A DNA stretch of 35,153 nt from positions 1 to 35,153 of the forward strand of contig JBBINH010000033.1 in NCBI GenBank assembly GCA_037443945.1, in the 5' to 3' direction. The DNA comes from SSF26 sp037443945 (GTDB taxonomy: Bacteria; Chloroflexota; Anaerolineae; J102). A program made the translations under genes and the position numbers. This document shows, one piece after another, positions 25,772 through 34,521 of the stretch (position 1 is the first letter of the stretch; every line of letters begins with the position of its first letter). The notes below the pieces were generated by a model. That model worked only from the letters and a program-made list of their open reading frames with translations, was not told the origin of the DNA and searched no databases.

Positions 25772-27001
25772 ATGAGTACCACTTTCATGCGTTCGCCCAA
25801 GCTCTTCTTCACCAGCGAATCGGTGACAGAAGGGCATCCCGACAAAATGTGCGACCAAATCAGCGATGCCGTACTGGATGCCTGCTTGGCCCAAGATCCC
25901 TATGCCCGGGTGGCCTGTGAAGCGGCCACCAAGACCGGCTTTGTGATGCTTCTGGGCGAAATCACCACCACGGCCGTGGTCAATTTCGATCAACTGGTGC
26001 GCCAAACCATCCGCGAGATCGGTTACACCTGCAGCGCTTATGGTTTCGATGCCGATACCTGTGCCGTCCAATCGGCCATTGCCGCCCAATCGCCCGACAT
26101 CGCCATGGGGGTGGATAGGGCTTTGGAAGCCAAGGAAGGGCGGATGACCGATGCCGAAATTGACCTCATCGGCGCCGGTGACCAGGGGATGATGGTCGGC
26201 TTTGCCTGCGACGAGACGCCCGAACTTATGCCCCTCAGCATCAGCCTGGCCCATCGCCTGACCCGCCGACTGGCCGAGGTGCGCAAAACCGGTATCCTGC
26301 CCTACCTGCGGCCGGACGGCAAGGCCCAGGTGACGGTCGAGTACAGCTACGGTCGGCCCCAGCGGGTGGATACGGTCCTCGTTTCGGCTCAACACGCGCC
26401 CGAGGTCGAGCAAAAGCAAATCCGGGCCGATCTCATCGAGCACGTGATCGAGCCGGTTCTGGGGCAATGGATGAACGGCTCGACTAAAATTTTCGTCAAC
26501 CCCACCGGGCGTTTTGTGTTGGGCGGGCCGTTAGGGGATGCCGGCCTGACCGGTCGCAAAATCATCGTAGACACCTACGGTGGCGTCGGTCGGCATGGGG
26601 GTGGCGCTTTTTCGGGCAAAGACCCTACCAAGGTGGACCGTTCCGGCGCCTATGCCGCCCGTTGGGTGGCCAAGAACATCGTTGCCGCTGGCCTGGCCGA
26701 CCGTTGCGAGATCCAGATTTCCTACGCCATCGGTGTGGCCGAGCCCCTGAGTATCAGCATCGAGACCTTCGGGACCGGCAAGGTGGATGATGCTCTCATC
26801 GAGCGCCTTGTTCGGGAGCATTTCGACCTGCGACCCGGCGCCATCATCCGCGACCTCGATTTACGGCGGCCTATCTATCGCCAGACGGCCGTTTACGGCC
26901 ATTTTGGTCGCACCGATATCGACCTGCCCTGGGAGCACACCGACAAAGCTGCCGAGCTGCGTCGGGCCGCCGGGCTGGAGGGACCGCCCGCGCGCGCGTA
27001 G
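25772..27001 (+). CDS. metK: S-adenosylmethionine synthetase
   Basis: A 409-residue enzyme making SAM from methionine and ATP. Hallmarks are LFFTSESVTEGHPDKMCDQIS, IGAGDQGMMVGFACDET, VNPTGRFVLGGPLGDAGLTGRKIIVDTYGG (in parts), the P-loop-like GGGAFSGKDPTKVDRSGAYAAR, and IQISYAIGVAEP. Start choice matters. ATG 25772 gives the normal length. ATG 25697 overlaps the ahcY stop (ATGA) and has AGGA six bases before it, so a 25-residue extension (MNRQGLVFPAIGRGS) may be made by coupling. It closes the SAM-riboswitch operon and is the logical target of feedback by SAM. Confidence 0.95.
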   Translation: MSTTFMRSPKLFFTSESVTEGHPDKMCDQISDAVLDACLAQDPYARVACEAATKTGFVMLLGEITTTAVVNFDQLVRQTIREIGYTCSAYGFDADTCAVQSAIAAQSPDIAMGVDRALEAKEGRMTDAEIDLIGAGDQGMMVGFACDETPELMPLSISLAHRLTRRLAEVRKTGILPYLRPDGKAQVTVEYSYGRPQRVDTVLVSAQHAPEVEQKQIRADLIEHVIEPVLGQWMNGSTKIFVNPTGRFVLGGPLGDAGLTGRKIIVDTYGGVGRHGGGAFSGKDPTKVDRSGAYAARWVAKNIVAAGLADRCEIQISYAIGVAEPLSISIETFGTGKVDDALIERLVREHFDLRPGAIIRDLDLRRPIYRQTAVYGHFGRTDIDLPWEHTDKAAELRRAAGLEGPPARA

Positions 27002-27041
27002 AGATACGCCGGCCCCGTCGCCGAAGCGAACGCCAAAACTC

Positions 27042-27066
27042 GCCCGGCTTTGTTGGTCGGGCTTTC
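27042..27066 (+). terminator. Weak terminator after metK
   Basis: GCCCG (27042-27046) and CGGGC (27058-27062) form a short stem with an 11-base loop, followed by TTT. It could partly end the SAM operon; readthrough into the phosphofructokinase gene, 22 bases on, is plausible. Confidence 0.4.
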
Positions 27067-27088
27067 CCTTCGTGGCGAGCGAATGCCT

Positions 27089-29278
27089 ATGAACGCAAGC
27101 AAAGTCTGCAGCATTGCTGTGCTAACCAGCGGCGGCGATGCTCCGGGCATGAATGCCGCCGTGCGTGCCGTGGTGCGCATGGCTCTGCACCATGGCCTGC
27201 GGGTGTACGGCATTCGCAACGGCTGGCAGGGTGCCGTCGAAGGCGGTCAGGCCATCGAAGCCATGGACTGGTGGTCGGTGGGCGGCATCCTGCAAAAAGG
27301 AGGGACCGTTTTGGGGACGGCCCGCTCGCAGGAGTTTCGCACTCGCGAAGGCCGACGCAAGGCCGCAGTCCATCTCTACCGCCATGACATCGACGGTCTT
27401 GTCGTGATCGGCGGTGACGGCTCGCTCACCGGTGCCCGCATCCTGGCCGAAGAATGGCCCGATCTGTTGCGCGAGGCGGCGACGGCGGGTGAGATCGTCT
27501 TGCCTGCTGACGCCCACCCTAGGCTGGCCGTAGTCGGTCTGCCTGGGTCCATCGACAACGATACCTACGGCACCGATATGTCCATCGGCGCCGATACGGC
27601 GCTGCACCGCATTGTTGCGGCCGCCGATCAGCTCATCAGCACGGCTTCGGCCCATCAGCGCACCTTTGTTTTGGAGGTCATGGGGCGTCACTGTGGCTAT
27701 CTGGCCTTGGCCGGCGGGTTGGCATCGGGCGCCCACTGGATCATCATCCCCGAAGAAGCGTTGAAACCCCGTTGGCACCAGGAGATGGTGGCCTCGTTGC
27801 GCCGTGGTCGTGAGGCCGGGCGTAAGCACGCCATTGTCATCCAGGCCGAGGGCGCCCGTCATCCCGACGGTTTACCCCTGGCGGCCGCCACCGTTAGCGA
27901 TATCCTCACCAGGCAACTGGGCGCCGAAACCCGTGTGACCGTGCTTGGCCATGTCCAACGCGGGGGGTCGCCTAGCGCCTACGATCGCATCCTGGCCACC
28001 CGATTGGGCGCGGCCGCCGTGGAAGACCTTGTGCGCTTTGGCGCCGATCGGCCCCCGCGATTTCTGGGCATCGTCAACAACGAGGTCCAGAGCACGCCTC
28101 TGGTAGAGGTGGTCGAGAAAAGCCAGGCGGTGGCGAAGTGCCTTGACGCCGGCGATTATGAGACTGCCCTCACCCTGCGCGGGTCTAGTTTCCGGGATCA
28201 GTTGAATCTGCTGCGCTTGCTGACCGAAGTGGCCCCGAAGGAGGACACCCACACCGGTACCATCCTGGTGGTGACGGCCGGGCACGATGCTCCGGGCATG
28301 AATGCCTGTGTGCGGGTGGTGACGCGCGTGGCCCGCGATCATGGCTATCGTGTCCTTGGGGCTCAGTACGGTCTGGAGGGCCTTCTGCGTGGGGATCTCA
28401 TCGAGCTGGCCTGGATGTCGGTAAGCGGTTGGGTCGCGCGTGGGGGATCCGAGCTGGGGGCGGGGCGTTATCTGCTCGAACCGGGTGATCTGGACAGGCT
28501 GGCCGAGGTCCTGCAGCAGCACGCCATCACGGCCATGATTCTGATCGGCGGCATGGATGCCTATCAAAACGCCGAAGTCATGGCAAGTCATGCGCATCGC
28601 TATCCGGCCTTGCAGATCCCCGTTCTCGTGGTTCCGGCCAGCATCAACAACAACCTGCCCGGCACCGATTTCGCCATCGGCGCCGATACGGCCCTCAACA
28701 ACATCATCGCCGCCATCGACAAGGTCAAGGACACGGCCGGCGCCAACAAGCGGGCTTATGTCGTCGAGGTGATGGGCTACGATTGCGGTTATCTGGCCCT
28801 GATGGCGGCATTGGCGAGCGGCGCCGAACAGGTCTATCTGCCCGAAGAAGGGGTGACCTTGTCGCGGCTGGCCGCCGATGCCGAACGCCTGCGACGGGAT
28901 TTTCAGGCGGGCAAACGTCTGGCCATTCTCATCTACAACGAACGGGCTTCGCCTGCCTATACCGCCGAGATGATCCGCCGCATCCTCGACGCCGAGGGCG
29001 GCGACCTGTTCGATGTGCGCGCGGTGACCCTGGGCCATGTGCAGCGCGGCGGTTCGCCTTCGCCCTTCGATCGTATCCTGGCGTCGCGGCTGGGGAAGGC
29101 GGCCGTCGAGGCCTTGCTGAGTGCAGTCGGTCGGGCCTCTTTCCGCACCATCGGCCTGCGCGGCAAGCACATTGTCACGACCGACCTGAGCGAAGCCATG
29201 GCCGAAATCGCCTGGCCGGCCGAACGACCCCGTCAGGCCTGGTTCATGGCTCTGCGTGACCTGGCGCGCATTCTGTAG
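27089..29278 (+). CDS. Two-domain (fused, eukaryote-type) 6-phosphofructokinase
   Basis: A 729-residue protein of two tandem PFK domains, about twice the usual bacterial length. N-half: LTSGGDAPGMNAAVR, VIGGDGSLTGA (D110), GSIDNDTYGTD (catalytic D156), FVLEVMGRHCGYLALAGG and LGHVQRGGSP, all the ATP-dependent catalytic features. C-half: AGHDAPGMNACVR, IGGMDAYQN, ASINNNLPGTDFAIGADTAL (Asn520 replacing the catalytic Asp), VMGYDCGYLALMAAL and a second LGHVQRGGSP. So the N-half should be the kinase and the C-half an inactive, probably allosteric copy, as in eukaryotic PFK-1, whose wording (TARS-EFR-REGR, SAHQRTFVLEVMGRHCGYLAL) it also echoes. ATG 27089 is chosen over ATG 27083 and TTG 27050; the SD is weak. 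It lies 88 bases after metK and converges on the next gene 10 bases away. Confidence 0.93.
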   Translation: MNASKVCSIAVLTSGGDAPGMNAAVRAVVRMALHHGLRVYGIRNGWQGAVEGGQAIEAMDWWSVGGILQKGGTVLGTARSQEFRTREGRRKAAVHLYRHDIDGLVVIGGDGSLTGARILAEEWPDLLREAATAGEIVLPADAHPRLAVVGLPGSIDNDTYGTDMSIGADTALHRIVAAADQLISTASAHQRTFVLEVMGRHCGYLALAGGLASGAHWIIIPEEALKPRWHQEMVASLRRGREAGRKHAIVIQAEGARHPDGLPLAAATVSDILTRQLGAETRVTVLGHVQRGGSPSAYDRILATRLGAAAVEDLVRFGADRPPRFLGIVNNEVQSTPLVEVVEKSQAVAKCLDAGDYETALTLRGSSFRDQLNLLRLLTEVAPKEDTHTGTILVVTAGHDAPGMNACVRVVTRVARDHGYRVLGAQYGLEGLLRGDLIELAWMSVSGWVARGGSELGAGRYLLEPGDLDRLAEVLQQHAITAMILIGGMDAYQNAEVMASHAHRYPALQIPVLVVPASINNNLPGTDFAIGADTALNNIIAAIDKVKDTAGANKRAYVVEVMGYDCGYLALMAALASGAEQVYLPEEGVTLSRLAADAERLRRDFQAGKRLAILIYNERASPAYTAEMIRRILDAEGGDLFDVRAVTLGHVQRGGSPSPFDRILASRLGKAAVEALLSAVGRASFRTIGLRGKHIVTTDLSEAMAEIAWPAERPRQAWFMALRDLARIL

Positions 29279-29288
29279 GCCGTTGGTT

Positions 29289-29750
29289 TCACGGCTCCGG
29301 GATGATCTGCCCCACCCACTTGACCTGTTTGAGCGCGTCGTCGGTCTCGCCGGGTACGATCAACCGCACCAGACCTTCCCGGCGGCTCAGGGGGCGGCCG
29401 TTTACGGTATAGGCCAGCAGAACTGGTTCCTCTCGTACTTCGGCCGCCGACAAACGGGTGCCGAACCCATCACCGCTGAGGACGACGACCGACGACCAGG
29501 TTGCGCCGGTGGGCAGATGGGCTGCCAACAAATCGCGCAACAAAACGCCGCCGAAGGTGAACGGCCCGGAGGTGCCGTGGCCGGTGCTGACGATATAGCA
29601 ACCGGGTATGGCGACGGCAGGTAGCGCTTGCAGATCGGTCACGGTCAGCCGGATGGCCTTGCCGTCGGGCCGATGGAGGCGAAAAGAGGGATCGTCCGAG
29701 GGCGGGAGGGGGTTGGGATCGTGCCGATGCGGGGGAACGAAGGCGTTCAT
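29289..29750 (-). CDS. Short sulfite-oxidase-fold (molybdopterin-binding) protein
   Basis: A 153-residue protein of the oxidoreductase molybdopterin-binding (SUOX) fold, reduced to little more than the core. ATG 29750 (MNAFVPPHRHDPN) starts 16 bases after the JAMM gene stop without a clear SD. Recognisable pieces are RLTVTDLQALPAVAIPGCY, FTFGGVLLRDLL, VVLSGDGFGTRLSAAEV and EGLVRLIVPGETDD...VKWVGQI. Cys51 lies where the Mo-ligand cysteine would be, but the usual Arg/His cofactor contacts and the dimerisation domain are missing. No signal peptide is seen. Whether it binds molybdopterin is open. Last gene of a minus-strand run. Confidence 0.7.
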   Translation of the reverse strand: MNAFVPPHRHDPNPLPPSDDPSFRLHRPDGKAIRLTVTDLQALPAVAIPGCYIVSTGHGTSGPFTFGGVLLRDLLAAHLPTGATWSSVVVLSGDGFGTRLSAAEVREEPVLLAYTVNGRPLSRREGLVRLIVPGETDDALKQVKWVGQIIPEP

Positions 29751-29766
29751 ACGATAGGGCCGGACA

Positions 29767-30381
29767 TTACTCGACAATTTCCAACGGCACCGGTTCCACC
29801 GCCACAACCCGCAGGTGGACCTGGTTCGCTCCTTCGATCTGATAGACCACGTAATGGGCTAGGCCCGGGATCAGACCGACATCGTGCAGCCCGGGCGGTG
29901 GCGGTGTATCGGCCGGCAGATAAAAGCCAAAACGTCCGGGGCGGGTTTGATAGAAGGGCAGCTCACGGCGCAACTGCGCCAGATCGGCCTTATCGGCCAC
30001 CTCGTGCAGCCGAAAACCCCGGATGACGGGATGGGCTTCGTCTTGCAAGGAGCAGATGAGATAGACGGCATCGGGGTAGTAAGCCTGGTAGGCATCGGAA
30101 GCCGAGGGATAGGCAGGGTCGGCAGGATGGCTGTGGTAGATGCCGATCAGGGTCTCGCCCTCGTCTTCCCATTGGACCTGGGCCAGCAGGGCGGTGCTCT
30201 CGACCTCGTAATCGGTGACGGGGTTTGCCGCCACGTTGCGGGCCCGGCGTATGCCGGTCACCCGACCGTTGCGACCGCGCAACAGCCCACATACTTCTTC
30301 GGGCTTGCCGGCGCGGGCATGGGCGATAATGGCGTCGTAAATGGCGCGAGGGATCTGAAGGGTTGCCGTGGGTTCGGACAT
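29767..30381 (-). CDS. JAMM/MPN-family metalloprotease (M67-like)
   Basis: A 204-residue protein whose N-terminal 120 residues form a JAB1/MPN zinc isopeptidase domain. The JAMM residues are E29 (PEEVCGLLRG), then H83, H85 and D96 in GIYHSHPADPAYPSASDA. In bacteria such proteins clip ubiquitin-like or sulfur-carrier proteins (MoaD/ThiS types), for instance in cysteine or cofactor biosynthesis. The C-terminal 80 residues, with GRFGFYLPADTPPPPGLHDVG, are not recognised. It starts 4 bases after the stop of the MBL-fold gene and precedes a molybdopterin-fold protein, so a link to molybdenum-cofactor sulfur chemistry is possible but unproved. Confidence 0.85.
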   Translation of the reverse strand: MSEPTATLQIPRAIYDAIIAHARAGKPEEVCGLLRGRNGRVTGIRRARNVAANPVTDYEVESTALLAQVQWEDEGETLIGIYHSHPADPAYPSASDAYQAYYPDAVYLICSLQDEAHPVIRGFRLHEVADKADLAQLRRELPFYQTRPGRFGFYLPADTPPPPGLHDVGLIPGLAHYVVYQIEGANQVHLRVVAVEPVPLEIVE

Positions 30382-30385
30382 AGCG

Positions 30386-31024
30386 CTATCCCTGCAGAAA
30401 CGGGTTGGTGCGACGTTCGCGGCCGACGGTCGTAAAGGGGCCGTGGCCGGGATAGAGGGTGTAATCGTCGGGCAGGCTCAGGATTTGCTGTCGGATCGAG
30501 GTGATGAGCAACGGATAGCTACAACCGGGGAAATCGGTGCGACCGATGCCGCCGGCGAAGACGGTATCGCCCACCCAGGCCCGGCGTCCGGCATGGTCGA
30601 CGAAGATAACCGAACCCGGCGAATGCCCGGGCACATGGCGGAGTTCCAGCACCATCTCGCCCAGTTGCAAGGTGCCCGGCGTTTCCAGATACCCGTCCAC
30701 AGCCGGCGGCGGTCCCCAGTTCAAGCCCAGCCAGGCTTGGGCGGCGGCCGGTGCCCAGGCCAGCACAGGCAACTCGCCTCGGTGCAAATGGAAGGTCGCA
30801 CCGGTAACGGCGCAGACCGTCGGGACCGCCAATACATGGTCGAAGTGAGCGTGGGTGTTGAGGATGCGGGTGATGCGGGCGCCTGTCCGCCGGATCAGGT
30901 CGAAGATGTCTTCGGCGTCGTCGCCGGGGTCGATCAGCCAGCCTTCACCGCTGGCTTTATCGTGTAGGAGAAAGCAATTGACCTCAAGAGGTCCGACGAT
31001 AAGATGGTGCAGATCGATGGCCAT
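30386..31024 (-). CDS. Metallo-beta-lactamase-fold hydrolase (glyoxalase II-like)
   Basis: A 212-residue hydrolase. ATG 31024 (MAIDLHHLIVGPLEVNCFLL) is preferred; longer frames are unsupported. Metal ligands are H58, H60, D62 and H63 in LNTHAHFDHVLAV, His in VPGHSPGSVIFV, Asp in VGDTVFAGGIGRTDFPG and His in YPGHGPFTTVG. GGIGRTDFPGCSYPLL is typical of the YcbL/glyoxalase II-like subgroup that acts on thioesters such as hydroxyacylglutathione or persulfides. The substrate is unknown in an organism that may lack glutathione. Its stop is 4 bases before the JAMM gene start, so the two are translated together. Confidence 0.9.
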   Translation of the reverse strand: MAIDLHHLIVGPLEVNCFLLHDKASGEGWLIDPGDDAEDIFDLIRRTGARITRILNTHAHFDHVLAVPTVCAVTGATFHLHRGELPVLAWAPAAAQAWLGLNWGPPPAVDGYLETPGTLQLGEMVLELRHVPGHSPGSVIFVDHAGRRAWVGDTVFAGGIGRTDFPGCSYPLLITSIRQQILSLPDDYTLYPGHGPFTTVGRERRTNPFLQG

Positions 31025-31097
31025 AGGGCGTAGAAGGGTGAAAGCCGGGAACGTTTTGCTGGTGATTATCGGCCTTTTGCGTCCGGTTGTCCACCGC

Positions 31098-33431
31098 TCA
31101 ATAGCGCAAGGGCGGATCCAGCCGAATGGGGGTGCCCAGGGCACGGCCATCCGGGGTCAGGAGTTGCAGGGTAAGTCTGTGCAGGCGCCCCGTGGCCAGC
31201 TCCGGCGGTAGGACGACGGTATGTTCGCCCCGCCAGGGCAATCCGGTCGGCCATTGTGAGGTGGGGAAGCTCGGGCCGGCGGGCGGAAAGCGTCCCAGGA
31301 CACGGTCATCCAGGCGGAATTCGACCTGATAATCGCCGTCGGGAGGGAGATCGGCTTGCCAGAAGGTGGTGAGATGGAGCCGATCGCCCGGCTGCAAAGG
31401 CGTATCGGGGGCATGGCCGAAGTCCTGTTTGAAGCGATGATGGCCGAGGAAGGTGAAGGGTCCGCGTCGTGTCTCCTGCCGATAACGGATAGGGAGGATG
31501 GTCACGGGGGGCGCTGCCTGCGGCGAAACCACCGTCACGGTGCCCAGGAGGAGATGGTCGGTAGGGCCGGCAGGCCCGGACACCGGCAGACGGCTGCCGA
31601 GGACGGGGTCATACACGGCCAGGATGAGCCGATAAGTGCCGGGTGGGGTGGCCAGCGGGATGGGCAGACCGTAAGGGTCGGTGATGGGCCGGCCCGGCGT
31701 CCAGGTCGTTGTGGGACGGGTACCGCCAACGGGTTCACTGTCCACCTGTGCCAGAACCTGGTTGTTCGCATCGAGGATCTGCAGGGTGACCTTGTAGGCC
31801 GTGGTCAGCGGGTGGGTGGCCTGCCATTGCAGTTGCACCCGGACGATGTCGCCGGGTGCCGGCGGGGAGTCGTCGCGACCGACGGCCAGCAAAAGGATGG
31901 CGTCCCCAAAGGGCACCGGCGATGTCAGGGGGACCATGGACGGCGGCGCGCCGGCGGCATAGGCCACAAAACGGAGGTTGCCCACCCAGGCATCCCAGGC
32001 TTTGTATGCCCGTGTGGCCAACGTGCCCTCGATCAACCCGGCCGGATCGGCCTGGACGACGGCCCAGTAGATGGCATAGATACGCCTGTGGGTGATGAGG
32101 ATGGCTTCCAGGCGGGCGAGGGTCTCATCCGGGTCGAGGGGCCGCGTTGTCGGCAGCGGATAGACCGGGGCCGGACCGTGGTCATAACGGCTAAAGACAT
32201 CGTTCTGACCGGGCGCCGTGAGGATGATGGCATCTTCGGGTCCGGCCACGCTCCGCAGGTAGGTGGCAATGCCGCGATAGTCGTCGCGGGCGACGGTGGG
32301 GTCGTGGTAGTAGCGGTCGAGGACAGGGCCGGCCGGCAGCACGAGAAGGGCCAAAACGGCCGCCGTCGTGCTCAAGGCCGGCCTTCGTCCCCAACGAACG
32401 GTCAAGAAGGTTCGCAGGCCATCCAACCCCAACGCCAGCAGAAGCAGATAGGCCGGTGCGGCCATAAGCAAAAATTTGAACAAGACCGGACTGAAAAGCC
32501 GGAAAATCACCATGACCGCCAACGGCGCCAGCAGCCACATCCAGGCCAGAAGGACCACGGGTCGACGAGGAGGGTCATTAAGGGCTATCGGCCATGTCAT
32601 CGCCGCCAGGACGAGGCCGAGTCCCGCCGCCGGCCATAGCAGGCCCGGCAAGGGAGGGCAGGGGATAGGGCCGCACAGGAAAAGCCGTACGGTTTCAACC
32701 GCAGCCGGTCCGATTGAGAGTGCGGTTGGAGGGGACGGCCAGGTGCCGAGCTGGCGCACGGCAACAGGCAGCCAGGGCAGAAAGGCCAACCCCGCTACCA
32801 ATTGCAGACCGACCCACACGGCGAGAGAGTTATAGACGCGGGGGTGCCTTGACCACCACCGGATTCCCCAAACCAGGTTGAGAGCGAGCAGATGGATGGG
32901 AAAGGCGTAGTGGGTATAAAGACCGAGGATGGCGCTACCCAGGTAAAGCACCGCCGGCCGGCGGTCTGCGCCTGTCTCCGGCCACAGCAGCAAAGCCCAG
33001 GCGCCGAGGACCGCCGATAACGCCACCAACTCGTACATGCGCGCTTCCTGGCTGTAGTACACCAGGAAGGGGTTGCTTGCTGCCAGCAGGGCAACGACGA
33101 GGCCCGTCCGTTGACCTTGCCGGGGCGCAACCAGACGATAGAGCGCTGCTACCAGGGCCAGGCCCGCCAGGGCCGAAAAGCTGCGGACGCCGAACTCACT
33201 CAGGCCGACCAGCCGGCCCCAGGCCGCCAGCGCCAGATAATAGGCCGGGGGGTGGATATCGGCAGCGGCGGCTGCAACAATGGCTGCCGGCGTGCGCGTG
33301 GCCAGCACGACGGAATTGCCTTCATCGGCCCAGAAGCTCTGGCCGTCCAGGGCATAGAAGCGCAGTCCTGCTGCCAACAGCAGGATGGCTACGAGCACGA
33401 ACGAATGGGAGCGAGTCTGCGGCATGAGCAT
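31098..33431 (-). CDS. GT39-type membrane glycosyltransferase with large C-terminal domain
   Basis: A 777-residue protein. The N-terminal 380 residues contain about ten membrane helices of the GT-C (ArnT/PMT-like) fold, with the catalytic-loop sequence QSFWADEGNSVVLATRTP (Asp-Glu pair) and the ADIHPPAYYLALAAWGRLV motif, both typical of dolichyl- or undecaprenyl-phosphate-sugar transferases. YYSQEARMYELVAL follows. The remaining 400 residues are soluble and probably outside the cell, with beta-sandwich-like repeats (PGTYRLILAVYDPV, PDGDYQVEFRLDD). Such proteins glycosylate cell-surface proteins or lipids. ATG 33431 or ATG 33425 may be the start; neither has an SD. It heads the minus-strand group. 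Confidence 0.85.
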   Translation of the reverse strand: MLMPQTRSHSFVLVAILLLAAGLRFYALDGQSFWADEGNSVVLATRTPAAIVAAAAADIHPPAYYLALAAWGRLVGLSEFGVRSFSALAGLALVAALYRLVAPRQGQRTGLVVALLAASNPFLVYYSQEARMYELVALSAVLGAWALLLWPETGADRRPAVLYLGSAILGLYTHYAFPIHLLALNLVWGIRWWSRHPRVYNSLAVWVGLQLVAGLAFLPWLPVAVRQLGTWPSPPTALSIGPAAVETVRLFLCGPIPCPPLPGLLWPAAGLGLVLAAMTWPIALNDPPRRPVVLLAWMWLLAPLAVMVIFRLFSPVLFKFLLMAAPAYLLLLALGLDGLRTFLTVRWGRRPALSTTAAVLALLVLPAGPVLDRYYHDPTVARDDYRGIATYLRSVAGPEDAIILTAPGQNDVFSRYDHGPAPVYPLPTTRPLDPDETLARLEAILITHRRIYAIYWAVVQADPAGLIEGTLATRAYKAWDAWVGNLRFVAYAAGAPPSMVPLTSPVPFGDAILLLAVGRDDSPPAPGDIVRVQLQWQATHPLTTAYKVTLQILDANNQVLAQVDSEPVGGTRPTTTWTPGRPITDPYGLPIPLATPPGTYRLILAVYDPVLGSRLPVSGPAGPTDHLLLGTVTVVSPQAAPPVTILPIRYRQETRRGPFTFLGHHRFKQDFGHAPDTPLQPGDRLHLTTFWQADLPPDGDYQVEFRLDDRVLGRFPPAGPSFPTSQWPTGLPWRGEHTVVLPPELATGRLHRLTLQLLTPDGRALGTPIRLDPPLRY

Positions 33432-33520
33432 GACAAACGCAGGCTATTGTAATGCCGGTCGGCCGGGACTCTCCAAGCCCGGATGCTCGAAGCAGCTGAA
33501 CATGGGGATGCATCAGCGAT

Positions 33521-33549
33521 TTGACAACCCCTATCGACCCCGCTAAGGT
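33521..33549 (+). promoter_or_regulatory. Promoter of glutamate formiminotransferase gene
   Basis: TTGACA (33521-33526), 17 bases, TAAGGT (33544-33549): a perfect -35 with a moderate -10, 49 bases before ATG 33598. Confidence 0.6.
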
Positions 33550-33597
33550 AGGGCTACGACCATTTTCCCTCCTACTTCTCTCTTCTCCTTACGCCCT

Positions 33598-34494
33598 ATG
33601 CTGCCCATCGTCGAATCCGTTCCCAACTTCTCCGAAGGTCGCCGACCGGAGGTCATTCAGGCTATCGTCGCTGCCTATAGCAGCGTCGAAGGCGCCCGTG
33701 TCATCGATGTTTCCTCCGACTACGACCACAATCGTACCGTGGTCACCATGGTCGGTAGTCCTGACGCCGTCAGCGAGGCTCTATTTCGCGGTATTGCCAG
33801 GGCAGCCGAGCTGATCGACATGAACGAGCATGAAGGCGAACATCCCTGCATCGGCGCCACCGATGTGGTGCCGTTTGTCCCCATTCACGGCATCACCATG
33901 GCGGCGTGCGTAGAGCTGGCGCGACAGCTTGCGCGCCGTGTGGCCGCGGAGTTGGGCATCCCCACTTATCTCTATGCCGAGGCCGCCACGCGGCCTGACC
34001 GCGTGGTCCTGGCCGATATTCGTCGCGGCAACTATGCCGGCCTCAAGGCCGAGCTGGAGGCCGGCAACAGCGAACGGCGGCCCGATTTCGGCCCCGATCG
34101 TCTGGGACCAGCCGGCGCCACCGTTATCGGTGCCCGCCCGTTCCTGATTGCGTACAACATCTATCTGACCACCGATAACGTCGAAATTGCCAAAGCCATT
34201 GCCAAAGCCATCCGCCACTCAAGTGGTGGTATGCGCTATCTGCAGGCTATGGGCGTCCTCGTTGAGGGTCGAGCGCAAGTTTCGATGAATTTCCTCGATT
34301 ACACCAAGACGCCGCTGGCCCGCGTTACCGAACTCGTCCGTCGGGAAGCCGCCCGTTACGGTGTAGGCATCCAGAGCGCCGAACTCGTCGGCCTCATCCC
34401 TCAGCAAGCCCTCATTGATGCTGCCCAATGGTATCTCCAACTCGATAACCTCAAGCCGGAGAGCATCCTGGAATGGCATCTGTATCGGCCCTGA
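33598..34494 (+). CDS. ftcD: Glutamate formiminotransferase
   Basis: A 298-residue enzyme that moves the formimino group of N-formiminoglutamate to tetrahydrofolate at the end of histidine breakdown (or the 5-formyl-THF route). The start MLPIVESVPNFSEGRRPEVI is the family signature. Other motifs are DHNRTVVTMVG, IDMNEHEGEHPCIGATDVVPFVPI with the active-site His region, PTYLYAEAA, GATVIGARPFLIAYNIYL and QVSMNFLDYTKTPL, then SAELVGLIPQQAL. It is the stand-alone form, without the cyclodeaminase domain of the animal enzyme. No other hut genes are nearby. No SD precedes ATG 33598. Confidence 0.94.
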   Translation: MLPIVESVPNFSEGRRPEVIQAIVAAYSSVEGARVIDVSSDYDHNRTVVTMVGSPDAVSEALFRGIARAAELIDMNEHEGEHPCIGATDVVPFVPIHGITMAACVELARQLARRVAAELGIPTYLYAEAATRPDRVVLADIRRGNYAGLKAELEAGNSERRPDFGPDRLGPAGATVIGARPFLIAYNIYLTTDNVEIAKAIAKAIRHSSGGMRYLQAMGVLVEGRAQVSMNFLDYTKTPLARVTELVRREAARYGVGIQSAELVGLIPQQALIDAAQWYLQLDNLKPESILEWHLYRP

Positions 34495-34521
34495 CGAGCT
34501 GCTGCCCAATCCCTCGACGGT

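Noticed and set aside
29281..29288. Terminator between the convergent phosphofructokinase and SUOX-fold genes
   Set aside because: The stops are only about 10 bases apart and no stem with a T-run can be drawn in or near the gap.
31356..32639. 427-codon plus-strand frame opposite the GT39 gene
   Set aside because: Low-complexity Gly/Arg-rich translation and full overlap with a well-formed membrane protein.
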